Below, one piece after another: positions 42,498 through 51,324 of a stretch of 62,440 nucleotides of DNA (positions are counted from its first letter, which is position 1; each line of letters opens with the position of its first letter). Source of the stretch: Phenylobacterium sp. (GTDB lineage Bacteria > Pseudomonadota > Alphaproteobacteria > Caulobacterales > Caulobacteraceae); NCBI RefSeq assembly GCF_030697925.1, contig NZ_JAUYOJ010000149.1, positions 1 to 62,440 of the forward strand, written 5' to 3'. The notes beneath the pieces are model-generated. The model was not told where the DNA came from and searched no databases. It worked only from the letters and a program-made list of their open reading frames with translations. The translations under genes were made by a program, and so were the position numbers.

Positions 42498-43658
42498 ATG
42501 GCTGAAGAAACCCGACTGATCCGCGCAGGCGCCACGCCCGCAAGGCTGGCCAAGACCGTGGGGCCGCCCATTCAGAAGGGCTCCACCGTCCTGTTGCCCA
42601 ACGCGCGGGCCCTCTATGACGACGACGCCTACGTAACCTATGGCCGCGCGGGGCTCGCGGCCCATGAGAGCCTGAAGTCGGCCCTGGCGGAGATGGAGGG
42701 CGCCGCGGCGGTCGAACTCTATCCTTCGGGCCTGGCGGCCTTCACCGGCGCCATGTTGGCGGTGCTGAAGGCCGGCGACGAGATCCTGGTCACCGACAAC
42801 ATCTACAAGCCCAGCCGCCGGTTCTGCGACCAGGTCCTGGCGAAGTATGGCGTCGGGGTCCGCTACTTCGATCCGCGCACCTCGCCTGAGGACCTGCTGA
42901 CCATGGCGACGGACGCCACCCGGCTCATCGCCCTGGAGTCGCCAGGCTCGCTGACCTTCGAGATGCAGGATGTGGCCGCCATCGCGCGCCTGGCCAAGGC
43001 CCGCGGCATCTTGACCCTGGCCGACAACACCTGGGGCGCAGGCTTCCTCTACAAGCCGCTCGCGCACGGCGTCGATATCAGCGTCCAGGCGCTCACCAAA
43101 TATGTCGGCGGCCACTCCGACGTCTTCATGGGATCGGCCGCCGTGGCCGAGAAGAAACTCGCCCACCAGCTCGAAGACGGGGTGCACAACATGGGCTGGG
43201 CGGTCTCGCCGGAGGACGCCTATCAGATGCTCCGCGGCCTGCGGACCCTGCCCGTGCGCCTGGAACAGCAGGGCGGCGCGGCCCTGCGCATCGCCGCCTG
43301 GCTGGCCCAGCAGCCCGAAGTGGTCGAGGTCATCCATCCCGCTCTGCCTGGCGCCCGCGACCACGCCCTCTGGAAGCGCGATTACAAGGGCGCCTGCGGC
43401 CTGTTCGCCTTCGTCCTGCAACCCGCGCCGGAGCGGGCGGTCGACGCCTTCCTCGACGCCCTGGAGCTGTTCGGGCTGGGCTTTTCCTGGGGCGGGTTCG
43501 AAAGCCTGGCCATCTCCTGCGATCCCCAGCTCGGCAAGCGCAAGTCGGCGCCGAAATTCGCCGGCCCGCTCATGCGCCTGCATATCGGCCTGGAGCATCC
43601 CGACGACTTGATGGCCGACCTGCGCCAGGGTCTGGACGCCTACAACGCCGCCCGCTAA
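42498..43658 (+). CDS. metC: Cystathionine beta-lyase
   Basis: MetC cleaves cystathionine to homocysteine, pyruvate and ammonia, the step before methionine formation. The 386-residue Cys/Met-metabolism PLP enzyme has YGRAGLAAHESL, the YPSGLAAFTGA cofactor loop, ESPGSLTFEMQD, TLADNTWGAGFLYKPLAHGVDIS and the PLP-lysine motif SVQALTKYVGGHSDV. The C-terminus SWGGFESLAISC and RLHIGLEHPDDLMADL is typical for MetC rather than cystathionine gamma-synthase. It is divergent from the amino-acid-binding protein and near cysK-sseA. The ATG at 42498 lacks a clear ribosome site, so a leaderless start is possible. Confidence 0.92.
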   Translation: MAEETRLIRAGATPARLAKTVGPPIQKGSTVLLPNARALYDDDAYVTYGRAGLAAHESLKSALAEMEGAAAVELYPSGLAAFTGAMLAVLKAGDEILVTDNIYKPSRRFCDQVLAKYGVGVRYFDPRTSPEDLLTMATDATRLIALESPGSLTFEMQDVAAIARLAKARGILTLADNTWGAGFLYKPLAHGVDISVQALTKYVGGHSDVFMGSAAVAEKKLAHQLEDGVHNMGWAVSPEDAYQMLRGLRTLPVRLEQQGGAALRIAAWLAQQPEVVEVIHPALPGARDHALWKRDYKGACGLFAFVLQPAPERAVDAFLDALELFGLGFSWGGFESLAISCDPQLGKRKSAPKFAGPLMRLHIGLEHPDDLMADLRQGLDAYNAAR

Positions 43659-44965
43659 GGCCGCGCCATCCGGCTCATGAACAGGGCCGCGCGCTTGGTC
43701 TGACGATCCAGGCTCTTCAGATCGATGGTCTCGCCGGCCGCGTGCGACCCTTCGCCCGCCGAACCGAAGCCGATCAAGCCCGGCAGCATGTCGCCCACAA
43801 AGCCGATGTCGCCGGCCCCGCGCTTCAGCGGGTCGAGCTCGGCCATCGGCTCCAGACCCAGGTCGCGGTTCACCTCGTTGAGCTTGCCCAGAAGCTTGCG
43901 GGATCCTTCGGTGGGCGCCATGGCCGGATAGCCTCCCTCGCCGAATTCGATCTCGGCCTTGGCCCCAACCAGGGGCTGATCGACGATGGCCTTCATCTTG
44001 GCGTGGATGCTGTCGGTCTGGGCATTGGAGAGCGTGCGCAGGTCCCCCTGGGCTACGGCCTTGGCGGCGATGATGTTGTTCTTGCCGGTGGCCGCCGCGC
44101 CGGTCTCCGCGGCGTTGACTTCGGCGGTCGCGCCGGCGGCCATGAAGCCGACGTTGAAGGTCGCGTTGACCTCGCGGGCCCCGCGCCGGAACCCGTCGAG
44201 GATCCGGGCCAGTTCATAGGCCGCGCCGTATCCCGCCCCGTCGCCGAAAACGCCCGACGAGTGGCCGGACTTTGCGCTCACCTTGATCGTCCAGTCGGTG
44301 GAGGAGCGCCGCGCGATCGAGGCCATGTCCTTGCCGTCCTCCCGGGCCAGGTTCTCGAATTCCAGGGCCATGTCGCTCGTCTTGGCCGCCGCAACCAGGT
44401 CGGCGCGCGAGATCGAGATCGGCAAGCCCGCCCGCTCTTCGTCGCCGGTCAGCACGATTGTGATGTCGGCGTCCTTCAGTGTACCCGCCGCCTGCATGGC
44501 GCGCAGGGCGCCGATCATGATCACCAGCCCGCCCTTCATGTCGTTGACGCCCGGGCCTTCGGCGATGTCGCCGCGGCGGACATAGGTCTGGAACGGGCTG
44601 TCGGGCTCGAACACCGTGTCGAAATGGCCGATCAGCAGCATCCGCTTGCCCCTGCCCGAGCCCTTGTGGGTGGCGAAGATGTGGCCAGCGCGACCGACCT
44701 TATCCATCGGGACCCATTTCACGTCGAAGCCGACGCCCTTCAGTTCGTCCTGCAGGATCGCGCCGACCTTGGTCACGCCCGCCAGGTTGAGGGTGCCGCT
44801 GTTGATGTTGACCAGCTTCTCCAGCAGGGCCAGTGACCGCGCCTCCTCGGCCGCCGAGGCCGCGACGAGCTTCTTCTCCTGGCCGGTCAAGCCCCCGGCC
44901 ATGGCCGGAGCGGCGGCGAGGAGCATCAGGCCAGCGAGCGCGGCGGTCATTCTGCGGTTGGTCAC
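43655..44965 (-). CDS. Exported M20 metallopeptidase (glutamate carboxypeptidase-like)
   Basis: This 436-residue protein has a Sec signal peptide (about residues 1-25, AALAGLMLLAAAPAMAGG) and an M20 di-zinc peptidase domain. The zinc ligands and catalytic residues are seen in LIGHFDTVF (His, Asp), GPGVNDMKGG (bridging Asp), TGDEERAG (catalytic Glu and ligand) and EGSHAAGE (C-terminal His); the dimerisation lid is at about 220-330. It resembles carboxypeptidase G2-type enzymes that release C-terminal glutamate, so a periplasmic amidohydrolase role is likely. A GTG start at 44965 with AGGGGG upstream is chosen. Its stop overlaps that of metC in CTAA. Confidence 0.87.
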   Translation of the reverse strand: MTNRRMTAALAGLMLLAAAPAMAGGLTGQEKKLVAASAAEEARSLALLEKLVNINSGTLNLAGVTKVGAILQDELKGVGFDVKWVPMDKVGRAGHIFATHKGSGRGKRMLLIGHFDTVFEPDSPFQTYVRRGDIAEGPGVNDMKGGLVIMIGALRAMQAAGTLKDADITIVLTGDEERAGLPISISRADLVAAAKTSDMALEFENLAREDGKDMASIARRSSTDWTIKVSAKSGHSSGVFGDGAGYGAAYELARILDGFRRGAREVNATFNVGFMAAGATAEVNAAETGAAATGKNNIIAAKAVAQGDLRTLSNAQTDSIHAKMKAIVDQPLVGAKAEIEFGEGGYPAMAPTEGSRKLLGKLNEVNRDLGLEPMAELDPLKRGAGDIGFVGDMLPGLIGFGSAGEGSHAAGETIDLKSLDRQTKRAALFMSRMARP

Positions 44966-45086
44966 GGGAATCCCCCTGGAACTGAATCTGCCGGGACCTT
45001 CCCCGTCCGGCGCGCGGAACTCAAGCGCCGCGGCTGGAACCGCCGCCGCCGTCCGCGAATTGGCACGGCGACGAGGGAGAAACCCC

Positions 45087-46079
45087 ATGACTCAGCCCAA
45101 CTCCGAATTCGCCAAGGACGCCGCCCAGACAGCCAAGGCCGAGCGCGAGGTCCAGGCCGAGATCGACGCCAAGGAGCAGCACTCCTTCAAGTCCGACGAC
45201 GAAGATCGGCCAGCGATGCAGGCCGGGGCGCGGGAATATCCCGCCCCGCCCTTCCCCAAGCAGCACCTGGCCAAGCCGGGCCTGGAGGCCGACCTGCGGC
45301 TCGCCCCCATGTACGACGCTCCGTTCTACAAGGGCTCGGAGAAGCTGAAGGACAAGGTCGCCCTGATCACCGGCGCCGATTCAGGCATCGGCCGCGCCGT
45401 CGCGGTGCTGTTCGCCCGTGAAGGCTGCGATATCGCCATCGCCTATCTCGACGAACATCAGGACGCCGAGGCGACCAAGGCCGCCGTCGAGAAGGAGGGC
45501 CGCCGCGCCATCCTGCTGCCGGGTGACGTCGCCGATCCCGCCTATGCCGAGGCCGCAGTCGATCGCGCGATCGGCGAGTTCGGAAAGCTCGACGTCCTGG
45601 TCAACAACGCCGCTTTCCAGGAGCACGTCACCGACCTCGAGGACCTGACCGCCGAGCACTTCGACCGCACCCTGAAGACCAACCTCTACGGCTATTTCCA
45701 TCTGGCCAAGGCCGCCGTGCCCCACATGAAGCCGGGCTCGGCGATCCTGATGACAGGCTCGGTCACCGGCATCGACGGCAGCAGGCAGCTGCTGGACTAT
45801 TCGATGACCAAGGGCGGCATCCACGCCTTCACCCGCGCCTTGTCAGGCCATCTGATCCCCAAGGGGATACGGGTCAATGCGATCGCGCCCGGCCCGGTCT
45901 GGACCCCGCTCAACCCGGCGGACAAGCCGGCCGAGGATGTCTCGGAATTCGGGGCCAAGACCCCGATGAAGCGTCCGGCCCAGCCGGAGGAGATCGCCCC
46001 GGCCTATGTGTTCCTGGCCTCGCCGCACTGCTCCAGCTACATCACAGGCGAGATCCTGCCGATCGTCGGCGGGTACTAG
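45087..46079 (+). CDS. SDR family oxidoreductase (YghA-like)
   Basis: The 330-residue protein is an SDR of the YghA/GsiB-stress subgroup, set apart by a hydrophilic N-terminal extension of about 75 residues (AKDAAQTAKAEREVQAEIDA, then PPFPKQHLAKPGLEADLRLAPMYDAP) before the Rossmann core. The core has ITGADSGIGRAVAVLF, NNAAFQEHVTD, the catalytic Ser in MTGSVTGIDGS and YSMTKGG. Such proteins are often part of the general stress response. Their natural substrate is unknown. An AGGGAGAA site precedes the ATG. It is monocistronic, with a hairpin 27 nt after its stop. Confidence 0.87.
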   Translation: MTQPNSEFAKDAAQTAKAEREVQAEIDAKEQHSFKSDDEDRPAMQAGAREYPAPPFPKQHLAKPGLEADLRLAPMYDAPFYKGSEKLKDKVALITGADSGIGRAVAVLFAREGCDIAIAYLDEHQDAEATKAAVEKEGRRAILLPGDVADPAYAEAAVDRAIGEFGKLDVLVNNAAFQEHVTDLEDLTAEHFDRTLKTNLYGYFHLAKAAVPHMKPGSAILMTGSVTGIDGSRQLLDYSMTKGGIHAFTRALSGHLIPKGIRVNAIAPGPVWTPLNPADKPAEDVSEFGAKTPMKRPAQPEEIAPAYVFLASPHCSSYITGEILPIVGGY

Positions 46080-46105
46080 GCTTCGCCCTCGAAAGCTCGG
46101 TTCCT

Positions 46106-46139
46106 GGCCTGCCTGACAGCTAGACTGTCGTTCCAGGCC
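46106..46139. terminator. Two-tier hairpin after the YghA-like gene
   Basis: GGCCTG (46106-46111) and CAGGCC (46134-46139) form an outer stem and GACAG/CTGTC (46115-46119, 46125-46129) an inner stem around CTAGA. No T tract follows on either strand, so it is at best a factor-assisted terminator, and it could instead serve the broken gene on the other strand. The gap continues to 46231 with no convincing gene. Confidence 0.35.
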
Positions 46140-46231
46140 GACCACCTCCCGGGAGCTCAACCGCCATGCCCGCGACCGCCGAGAACGCAGCCGACAAGGT
46201 CTTGGTGGAGTTGACCGCCACCAGCTGATGG

Positions 46232-46906
46232 TCAGGACCAGGCGCGGATGAAATGGCCACGCTCGCCCCAGAAGGCGTACCAGCGGCCGGCTGCCTGGAC
46301 GATATCGAGCTGGTCCTCGAATGGGACAGGCGCTTTCTTGGGTCGTTTGCTGATCAGGCCGAGGCGTTGCAGCAGGCCTCGCCTAGGGAGTGGGTGTGGC
46401 GGCTGCGGCGGCGCCGGGCCACGAGCCGCCGCCGCACCGGCCGCAGCAAGAAGCTCCTGGCCATAGGCGACGGCCGCCTCAGGAAACATGTCGTCCCACG
46501 CCTTGCCAATCAGGCCAGGGGCGATGACATCGCCGCACGCCTGCAAGAAGGATCCGCGAAAGCTGGTCTTGTCGACTCCCTCATAGAGGTCGCCATGGGC
46601 GTACTTCGGCACGCCGTCACATACCGCCAGCGGAACCACGTGGTAGCCGTCGAACTCCCTCAGCACCTCGGCCTTCGCTTCCGGCGTTTCAGCTTTTCGG
46701 GCGTCGAAGATCCAGGCGTTCGCCGCCTCGTCGTGACCCACACGGGGCGCGCCGACCCGCTCCTAGGCCGGGATGGTGATTTCCTGGAACCGGTCGCCCT
46801 CGGCGCCCGAAACCGTCTCGCCCTCAATGGTCCGCTGCAGGAACGCGCGCCATTCGGCCTCATGACCGGGCTTTGCACATCCCTCGGGAATGAGGTCCAG
46901 GCCCAT
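46232..46906 (-). pseudogene. Hypothetical gene broken by an in-frame amber codon
   Basis: From the ATG at 46906 (AAAGGGG upstream) the frame reads 47 residues (MGLDLIPEGCAKPGH..FQEITIPA), then TAG at 46763-46765, then continues without any shift for 176 more sense codons (ERVGAPRVGHDEAANAWIFD..GHFIRAWS) to a TGA at 46232. Codon use stays consistent on both sides, and the stop sits where a single base change from a TAC or TAT tyrosine codon would restore one protein of 224 residues. The intact family is not one I recognise. The downstream part could restart from a GTG at 46741. The explanation may be a true nonsense mutation, a sequencing error or recoding; I favour the first two. Confidence 0.7.
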
Positions 46907-46984
46907 TGCGACACCCCTTTCTTCACTGAGGCGAAGCTTAGTCGAGGCGCGAGCTACCTCATAGGTTGTTTGTCTGGCAGGCCC

Positions 46985-47061
46985 TGGCGCGCCCAGCAGG
47001 ACTCGAACCTGCAACCGTCCGCTTAGAAGGCGGATGCTCTATCCGGTTGAGCTATGGGCGC
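46985..47061 (-). tRNA. tRNA-Arg (anticodon UCU)
   Basis: On the complementary strand the acceptor arms GCGCCCA (5', ending at 47061) and TGGGCGC (46989-46995) pair perfectly, followed by discriminator G and an encoded CCA (46985-46987). The anticodon loop is CTTCTAA, giving TCT at 47025-47027, which reads AGA/AGG arginine codons. Its 5' end is only 4 nt beyond the stop codon of the NDUFS4-like gene, suggesting co-transcription. Confidence 0.96.
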
Positions 47062-47065
47062 CCGG

Positions 47066-47371
47066 TCAGTGGGTCCAGGGCTGTTTGCGGCCGAAGGCGA
47101 AGTTGTCGGCGTAGGCCTTGATGATCTTCTTGGCCGGCTTGGGGTCGGAGACCTGGAAGGCGATGCCGTGCGCCGCCGCATAGGCGACGGCCTCGTCCTT
47201 GGTGTCGAAGGACAGGCGCACCTGGCCGTCCATGTCGCCGGTCACCGTCCAGCCCATCAGCGGATCGGCGCGTCTAGCCGAGGCGGGCTCGAATTCCAGC
47301 AGCCAGTCCTTGGTGTTGCCCTTGCCGGACTGCATGGCGTTCTTGGCCGGACGGTAGATGCGCGCGAGCAT
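47066..47371 (-). CDS. NDUFS4-type NADH dehydrogenase (complex I) accessory subunit
   Basis: This 101-residue protein is the alphaproteobacterial homologue of mitochondrial NDUFS4 (ETC complex I subunit), a supernumerary subunit in the hydrophilic arm of complex I. The family pattern is clear: [27 protein letters not shown] in two pieces, [31 protein letters not shown] and the [21 protein letters not shown] end. It lies between tRNA-Pro (31 nt upstream) and tRNA-Arg (4 nt downstream), all on the same strand. The GAGAGAG site precedes the ATG. The nuo operon is not in the window. Confidence 0.92.
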   Translation of the reverse strand: MLARIYRPAKNAMQSGKGNTKDWLLEFEPASARRADPLMGWTVTGDMDGQVRLSFDTKDEAVAYAAAHGIAFQVSDPKPAKKIIKAYADNFAFGRKQPWTH

Positions 47372-47400
47372 GCGGGTCGTCTCTCTCAAATCTAAGCCGG

Positions 47401-47479
<79 letters not shown>

Positions 47480-47499
47480 AGAACGCCGGCAAGGGGTGC

Positions 47500-47526
47500 G
47501 ATATAAGGCTTTGGCCTTTCCCGCAA
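47500..47526 (-). promoter_or_regulatory. Candidate promoter of tRNA-Pro and the NDUFS4 unit
   Basis: Read on the minus strand, TTGCGG (47526-47521) and TATATC (47505-47500) are 15 bp apart, and the -10 ends 20 nt before the tRNA-Pro 5' end. The spacing is shorter than ideal but within the range described for Caulobacter housekeeping promoters. No other promoter-like element is obvious before the NDUFS4 start. Confidence 0.35.
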
Positions 47527-47551
47527 TTGAACAAAGCCGCGCGGGGCGGGC

Positions 47552-47974
47552 TCAATCGCGGCGATGCATCAACTTGAAGACGCCGCTGGCCCGGATCACG
47601 TCGTGGCCGCCCACATAGAGCCGGCCCTCGACGAAGGCCACATCCTTGGTTGCGCGGGTGCATCTGGCCTCGCCCATGATCCATTCACCGACCCGGGCCA
47701 TGTGCAGGAAGTTGACGTTGAGCTGGATGGTCACGCCGGTCTGGCGGGTGGCGCGGAAGGTCGCCGCGCCCAGCAGGCCGTCGATGAAGGCCGTCAGCAT
47801 GCCGCCATGCACCAGGCCCAGGCCGTTGGCGTGCCTGGGCAGGGCGAAGAAGGCCTGCTCGGTCATCTCCCCCATCACCTCGCGGTGGAAATAGGGGCCG
47901 TTATGGTTGGAGAACGGGCCGCGGTTGGACGAGCGAATGAAGCCCTCGGGCGGATCGGGGATGACCTCAGCCAC
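47552..47974 (-). CDS. PaaI-type hotdog-fold thioesterase
   Basis: This 140-residue protein has the single hotdog domain of PaaI-like acyl-CoA thioesterases. The helix motif [21 protein letters not shown] contains the conserved HGG, and the following strands ([17 protein letters not shown] read here as [19 protein letters not shown]) match the family's LNVNYL strand. It would hydrolyse a small or aromatic acyl-CoA; the substrate is unknown. Its start overlaps the DUF192 stop by 8 nt, so it is coupled to that gene. It is the last gene before tRNA-Pro on this strand. Confidence 0.87.
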   Translation of the reverse strand: MAEVIPDPPEGFIRSSNRGPFSNHNGPYFHREVMGEMTEQAFFALPRHANGLGLVHGGMLTAFIDGLLGAATFRATRQTGVTIQLNVNFLHMARVGEWIMGEARCTRATKDVAFVEGRLYVGGHDVIRASGVFKLMHRRD

Positions 47975-48509
47975 CTTGAAAGATCCGGTGGACGACCTTG
48001 TCGCCGGGCAAAAGGCCGATCTCGGCGGCGCGGCCTCCGGCCAGCTCCAGCACCCCCAGGATCGGGCCGCCCGAAGGGATCGGCGCCTCCGACAGCGGGG
48101 TGGTGTTACGGGCGATGGACAGCACCGTGCCGTCGGCCTGGATGTAGATGATGTCCAGCGGGATCAGGGTGTTCTTCATCCAGAACGCCACTTCGCGCGG
48201 CGTGTGAAAATCGAACAGCATGCCGCGGTCCGGAGCCATGACCTTGCGGTACATCAGGCCGCGATTGCGCTCAGGCTCGTCGTCGGCGATCTCCACGAGG
48301 AACCGGGTGCGGCCCTGTGGTGTCACCACCTCCAGCGCCTCAAGGCCCGCGGGGACCGGGGCGTCGACTGGCGGCTTCGCGGGCGCAGCGGCCACGGAGG
48401 CTCGGGCGACCTGCTTGGCGGCGGGCGCGGGTTCGGCGGCGCAGGCGTAGGCGCAAAGAGCGAGCGCGCCCGCCAGCGCGGCGCGCAGGCCGTAGGTCAT
48501 GCGGGACAC
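47967..48509 (-). CDS. DUF192 exported protein
   Basis: This 180-residue protein has an N-terminal export signal (about residues 6-24; a cysteine at AYAC could act as a lipobox, though not an ideal one), an alanine/proline linker, and a DUF192 domain (residues 55-180). The domain hallmarks are NRGLMYRKVMAPDRGMLFDF, AFWMKNTLIPLDIIYI and a LELAGGRAAEIGLLPGDKV end. DUF192 proteins are small beta-barrels of unknown function. The GTG at 48509 follows GGAG by 7 nt; an ATG three codons later is possible. It lies 21 nt after cspD and overlaps the thioesterase, so the three form an operon. Confidence 0.88.
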   Translation of the reverse strand: MSRMTYGLRAALAGALALCAYACAAEPAPAAKQVARASVAAAPAKPPVDAPVPAGLEALEVVTPQGRTRFLVEIADDEPERNRGLMYRKVMAPDRGMLFDFHTPREVAFWMKNTLIPLDIIYIQADGTVLSIARNTTPLSEAPIPSGGPILGVLELAGGRAAEIGLLPGDKVVHRIFQGG

Positions 48510-48530
48510 TGAGGGGCTCCGAACTGAGGT

Positions 48531-49253
<723 letters not shown>

Positions 49254-49328
49254 TCAATGGGAGTTTTTCGCCTGGCGCACGCATCAGGCGTATTTCGCGC
49301 GCTCTGATGGCGGCGAAGGGGCGTCGCG

Positions 49329-49403
49329 TGGCAGTCCCTAGGGGAGTCGAACCCCTCTCTCCAGGTTGAAAACCTGGCGTCCTAACCGATAGACGAAGGG
49401 ACC
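49329..49403 (-). tRNA. tRNA-Glu (anticodon UUC)
   Basis: Read on the minus strand, GGTCCCT (from 49403) pairs with AGGGACT, with a G-U closing pair at the first position, as in other alphaproteobacterial tRNA-Glu. Discriminator G and an encoded CCA follow (49329-49331). The anticodon loop is GTTTTCAAC with anticodon TTC, reading GAA/GAG. The T arm has GTTCGACTC. Confidence 0.95.
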
Positions 49404-49421
49404 GCGTGCGCGAGAGCGGCG

Positions 49422-49450
49422 TCTATATCGGCGATTCAGAGCCTATGCAA
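49422..49450 (-). promoter_or_regulatory. Promoter of tRNA-Glu
   Basis: On the minus strand, TTGCAT (49450-49445) and TATAGA (49427-49422) are separated by exactly 17 bp, and the -10 ends 18 nt before the tRNA 5' end. The site fits a sigma-70-type promoter well. It sits in the 56-nt gap after the recJ stop codon. Confidence 0.55.
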
Positions 49451-49459
49451 GTCGCCCGA

Positions 49460-51262
49460 TCAGCCAACCATGCGCCGGGGATCGGCGACGTCCTCGATCT
49501 CCAGTTCGACGCTCTCGCGGCCCTGCCAATCGTCCGGCTTCAGACGGCCCGCGACATGCACCGCGCCGCCCTCGCTCATCAGGCGCTTGCCGATCTCGGT
49601 GTCCTCGGCGCGCCAGGCCACGGCCTTGAGCCGCCCGCCCGAGCCGTCGGTCAGGGTGACCCGCACATGGCCGCCGCGCAGCGCCATGGGCCGCTCGATC
49701 CGCACGTCAGCCACGGCGAACATCGGCTCAGGATTGCCCGGTCCGAACGGCGCCAGGGCCTGGAAGGCCTGCCAGAGGCCGCGGTCGGCCCCGCCCGTGG
49801 TCACCAGGGCGTCGATGTCCAGGCCGTCCTCGGCGGTGGCCGTCTCCGTTTCCGCGGCCAGGCGCTCGTTCAGGAAGGCGCGCAGGTCGGGAATGGTGTC
49901 TGGCCGCACGGACAGCCCCGCGGCCATGGCGTGACCGCCGCCAGCCAGCAGCAGGCCTTCATCAAAGGCCGCCTGCACCGCCCGGCCAAGGTTGACCCCC
50001 GTTTGGGAGCGGCCGGAGCCCTTGCCGATATTGGCCGCCCGGTCGACCCCGATCACCAGGGCCGGTTTGCGATAGCGTTCGCGCAGGCGGCTGGCGACGA
50101 TGCCGATGACGCCGGGGTGCCAGCCGTCGGCGGCGACGAAGGTCAGGGCGGCGTCGTCCTGGTTGCTCTCGCGGTCGACGATGCGGATGGCTTCCTCGAA
50201 GATCTCGCGCTCCACCTCCTTGCGGGATGCGTTCAGAGCGTCGAGCTCAGCGGCAAGTTCGGCGGCCTCCGCCGGATCGTCGGTGGACAGCAGGCGCGCG
50301 CCCAGGTCCGAGCGGCCGATCCGGCCCCCGGCGTTGATCCTTGGCCCCAGGATGAAGCCCGCATGGAAGACGCCGGCCGGGCCCGAGCCCTTTGCGACCT
50401 CGAGCAGGGCCTTGAGGCCAGGGTTTTTCCAGGCTGACATGACCTTCAGCCCTTGGGTCGTCAGCGCCCGGTTGAAGCCCACCAGCTGTGTCACGTCGCA
50501 GATGGCGCCCAGGGCCGCCAAGTCCAGCCACTGGCGCAGGTCGGGCTCAGGGGTCGTTTCGAACAGGCCCCGCTTACGGGCCTCGCGGTTGAGCGCCGCC
50601 AGCAGGACGAAGGCGACGCCGGCCGCGGCCAGCACCCCCTGCCCCGACGTGCAGCCGGGACGGTTGGGGTTGACCAGGGCCGCGACCTTGGGGATCTCGT
50701 CACGCATCAGGTGGTGATCGATCACCACCACGTCGAGGCCGATCTCCTCGGCATGGGCCAGGGCCTCATAGGCCGCGGCCCCGCAGTCGACCGTGACAAC
50801 CAGCTCCGCGCCGCTCTCACGGATGCGCTTGAAGGCCGCCGGCGAGGGGCCGTAGCCCTCGGTCATCCGGTCGGGGACATAGATGGGCAGTTCCTTACCC
50901 AGGGTGCGGAACCAGCGGACCAGCTGGGCGGCGCTCGAGGCGCCGTCCACGTCGTAGTCGGCGAAGATGGTCATCGGCCGGTCGGAGACCAGGGCGTCGA
51001 TGAGGATCTCGGCGGCTAGGTCCATGTCCAGGAAGCTGGACGGATCGGGAAACAGCGCCTTGAGGGTCGGATTGAGGTAGTTCGCGCCGTCGTCGGGCCC
51101 GATGCCGCGCGAGGCCAGGGCTCGGGCCAGGGGTTCTGAGAGCCCGAGGCCGAGCTGGTGGCGCCGCACGGTCTCGCCATCTGCCGGACGCTCGCGCCAC
51201 AGCCGTCCGGTGAGGGAGCGCGTGACGCCGAGATAGCCCATGGGCGTGGTTCCGTCGGCCAT
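49460..51262 (-). CDS. recJ: Single-stranded-DNA-specific exonuclease RecJ
   Basis: RecJ degrades single-stranded DNA 5' to 3' in RecF-pathway recombination and base excision and mismatch repair. The 600-residue DHH protein has the metal-binding motifs FADYDVDGASSAAQL (motif I), VVTVDCGAAAYEA, VVVIDHHLMRDEIP (DHH) and a later LGAICDVTQLVG, then the DHHA1 domain (GGGHAMAAGLSV) and a C-terminal OB-fold (VRVTLTDGSGGRLKAVAW). Length and order are normal. It ends the alaC-hom-glpX-recJ gene set, 62 nt after glpX. Confidence 0.96.
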   Translation of the reverse strand: MADGTTPMGYLGVTRSLTGRLWRERPADGETVRRHQLGLGLSEPLARALASRGIGPDDGANYLNPTLKALFPDPSSFLDMDLAAEILIDALVSDRPMTIFADYDVDGASSAAQLVRWFRTLGKELPIYVPDRMTEGYGPSPAAFKRIRESGAELVVTVDCGAAAYEALAHAEEIGLDVVVIDHHLMRDEIPKVAALVNPNRPGCTSGQGVLAAAGVAFVLLAALNREARKRGLFETTPEPDLRQWLDLAALGAICDVTQLVGFNRALTTQGLKVMSAWKNPGLKALLEVAKGSGPAGVFHAGFILGPRINAGGRIGRSDLGARLLSTDDPAEAAELAAELDALNASRKEVEREIFEEAIRIVDRESNQDDAALTFVAADGWHPGVIGIVASRLRERYRKPALVIGVDRAANIGKGSGRSQTGVNLGRAVQAAFDEGLLLAGGGHAMAAGLSVRPDTIPDLRAFLNERLAAETETATAEDGLDIDALVTTGGADRGLWQAFQALAPFGPGNPEPMFAVADVRIERPMALRGGHVRVTLTDGSGGRLKAVAWRAEDTEIGKRLMSEGGAVHVAGRLKPDDWQGRESVELEIEDVADPRRMVG

Positions 51263-51324
51263 CGGATGAGTCTAGCCGGAGTCGGGGCCGCGTCGAAGGT
51301 TCGCGCGCGACCCCTACGTCCGGA

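Noticed and set aside
46166..46228. Twenty-residue frame with a GGGAG site after the YghA-like gene
   Set aside because: Too short to judge, no similarity that I recognise, and the codon bias is not informative. It may be chance.
46763..46765. Amber codon as selenocysteine or pyrrolysine recoding
   Set aside because: Selenocysteine uses TGA, and pyrrolysine genes are not expected in this group. No SECIS-like or pyl element is seen. A nonsense mutation is simpler.
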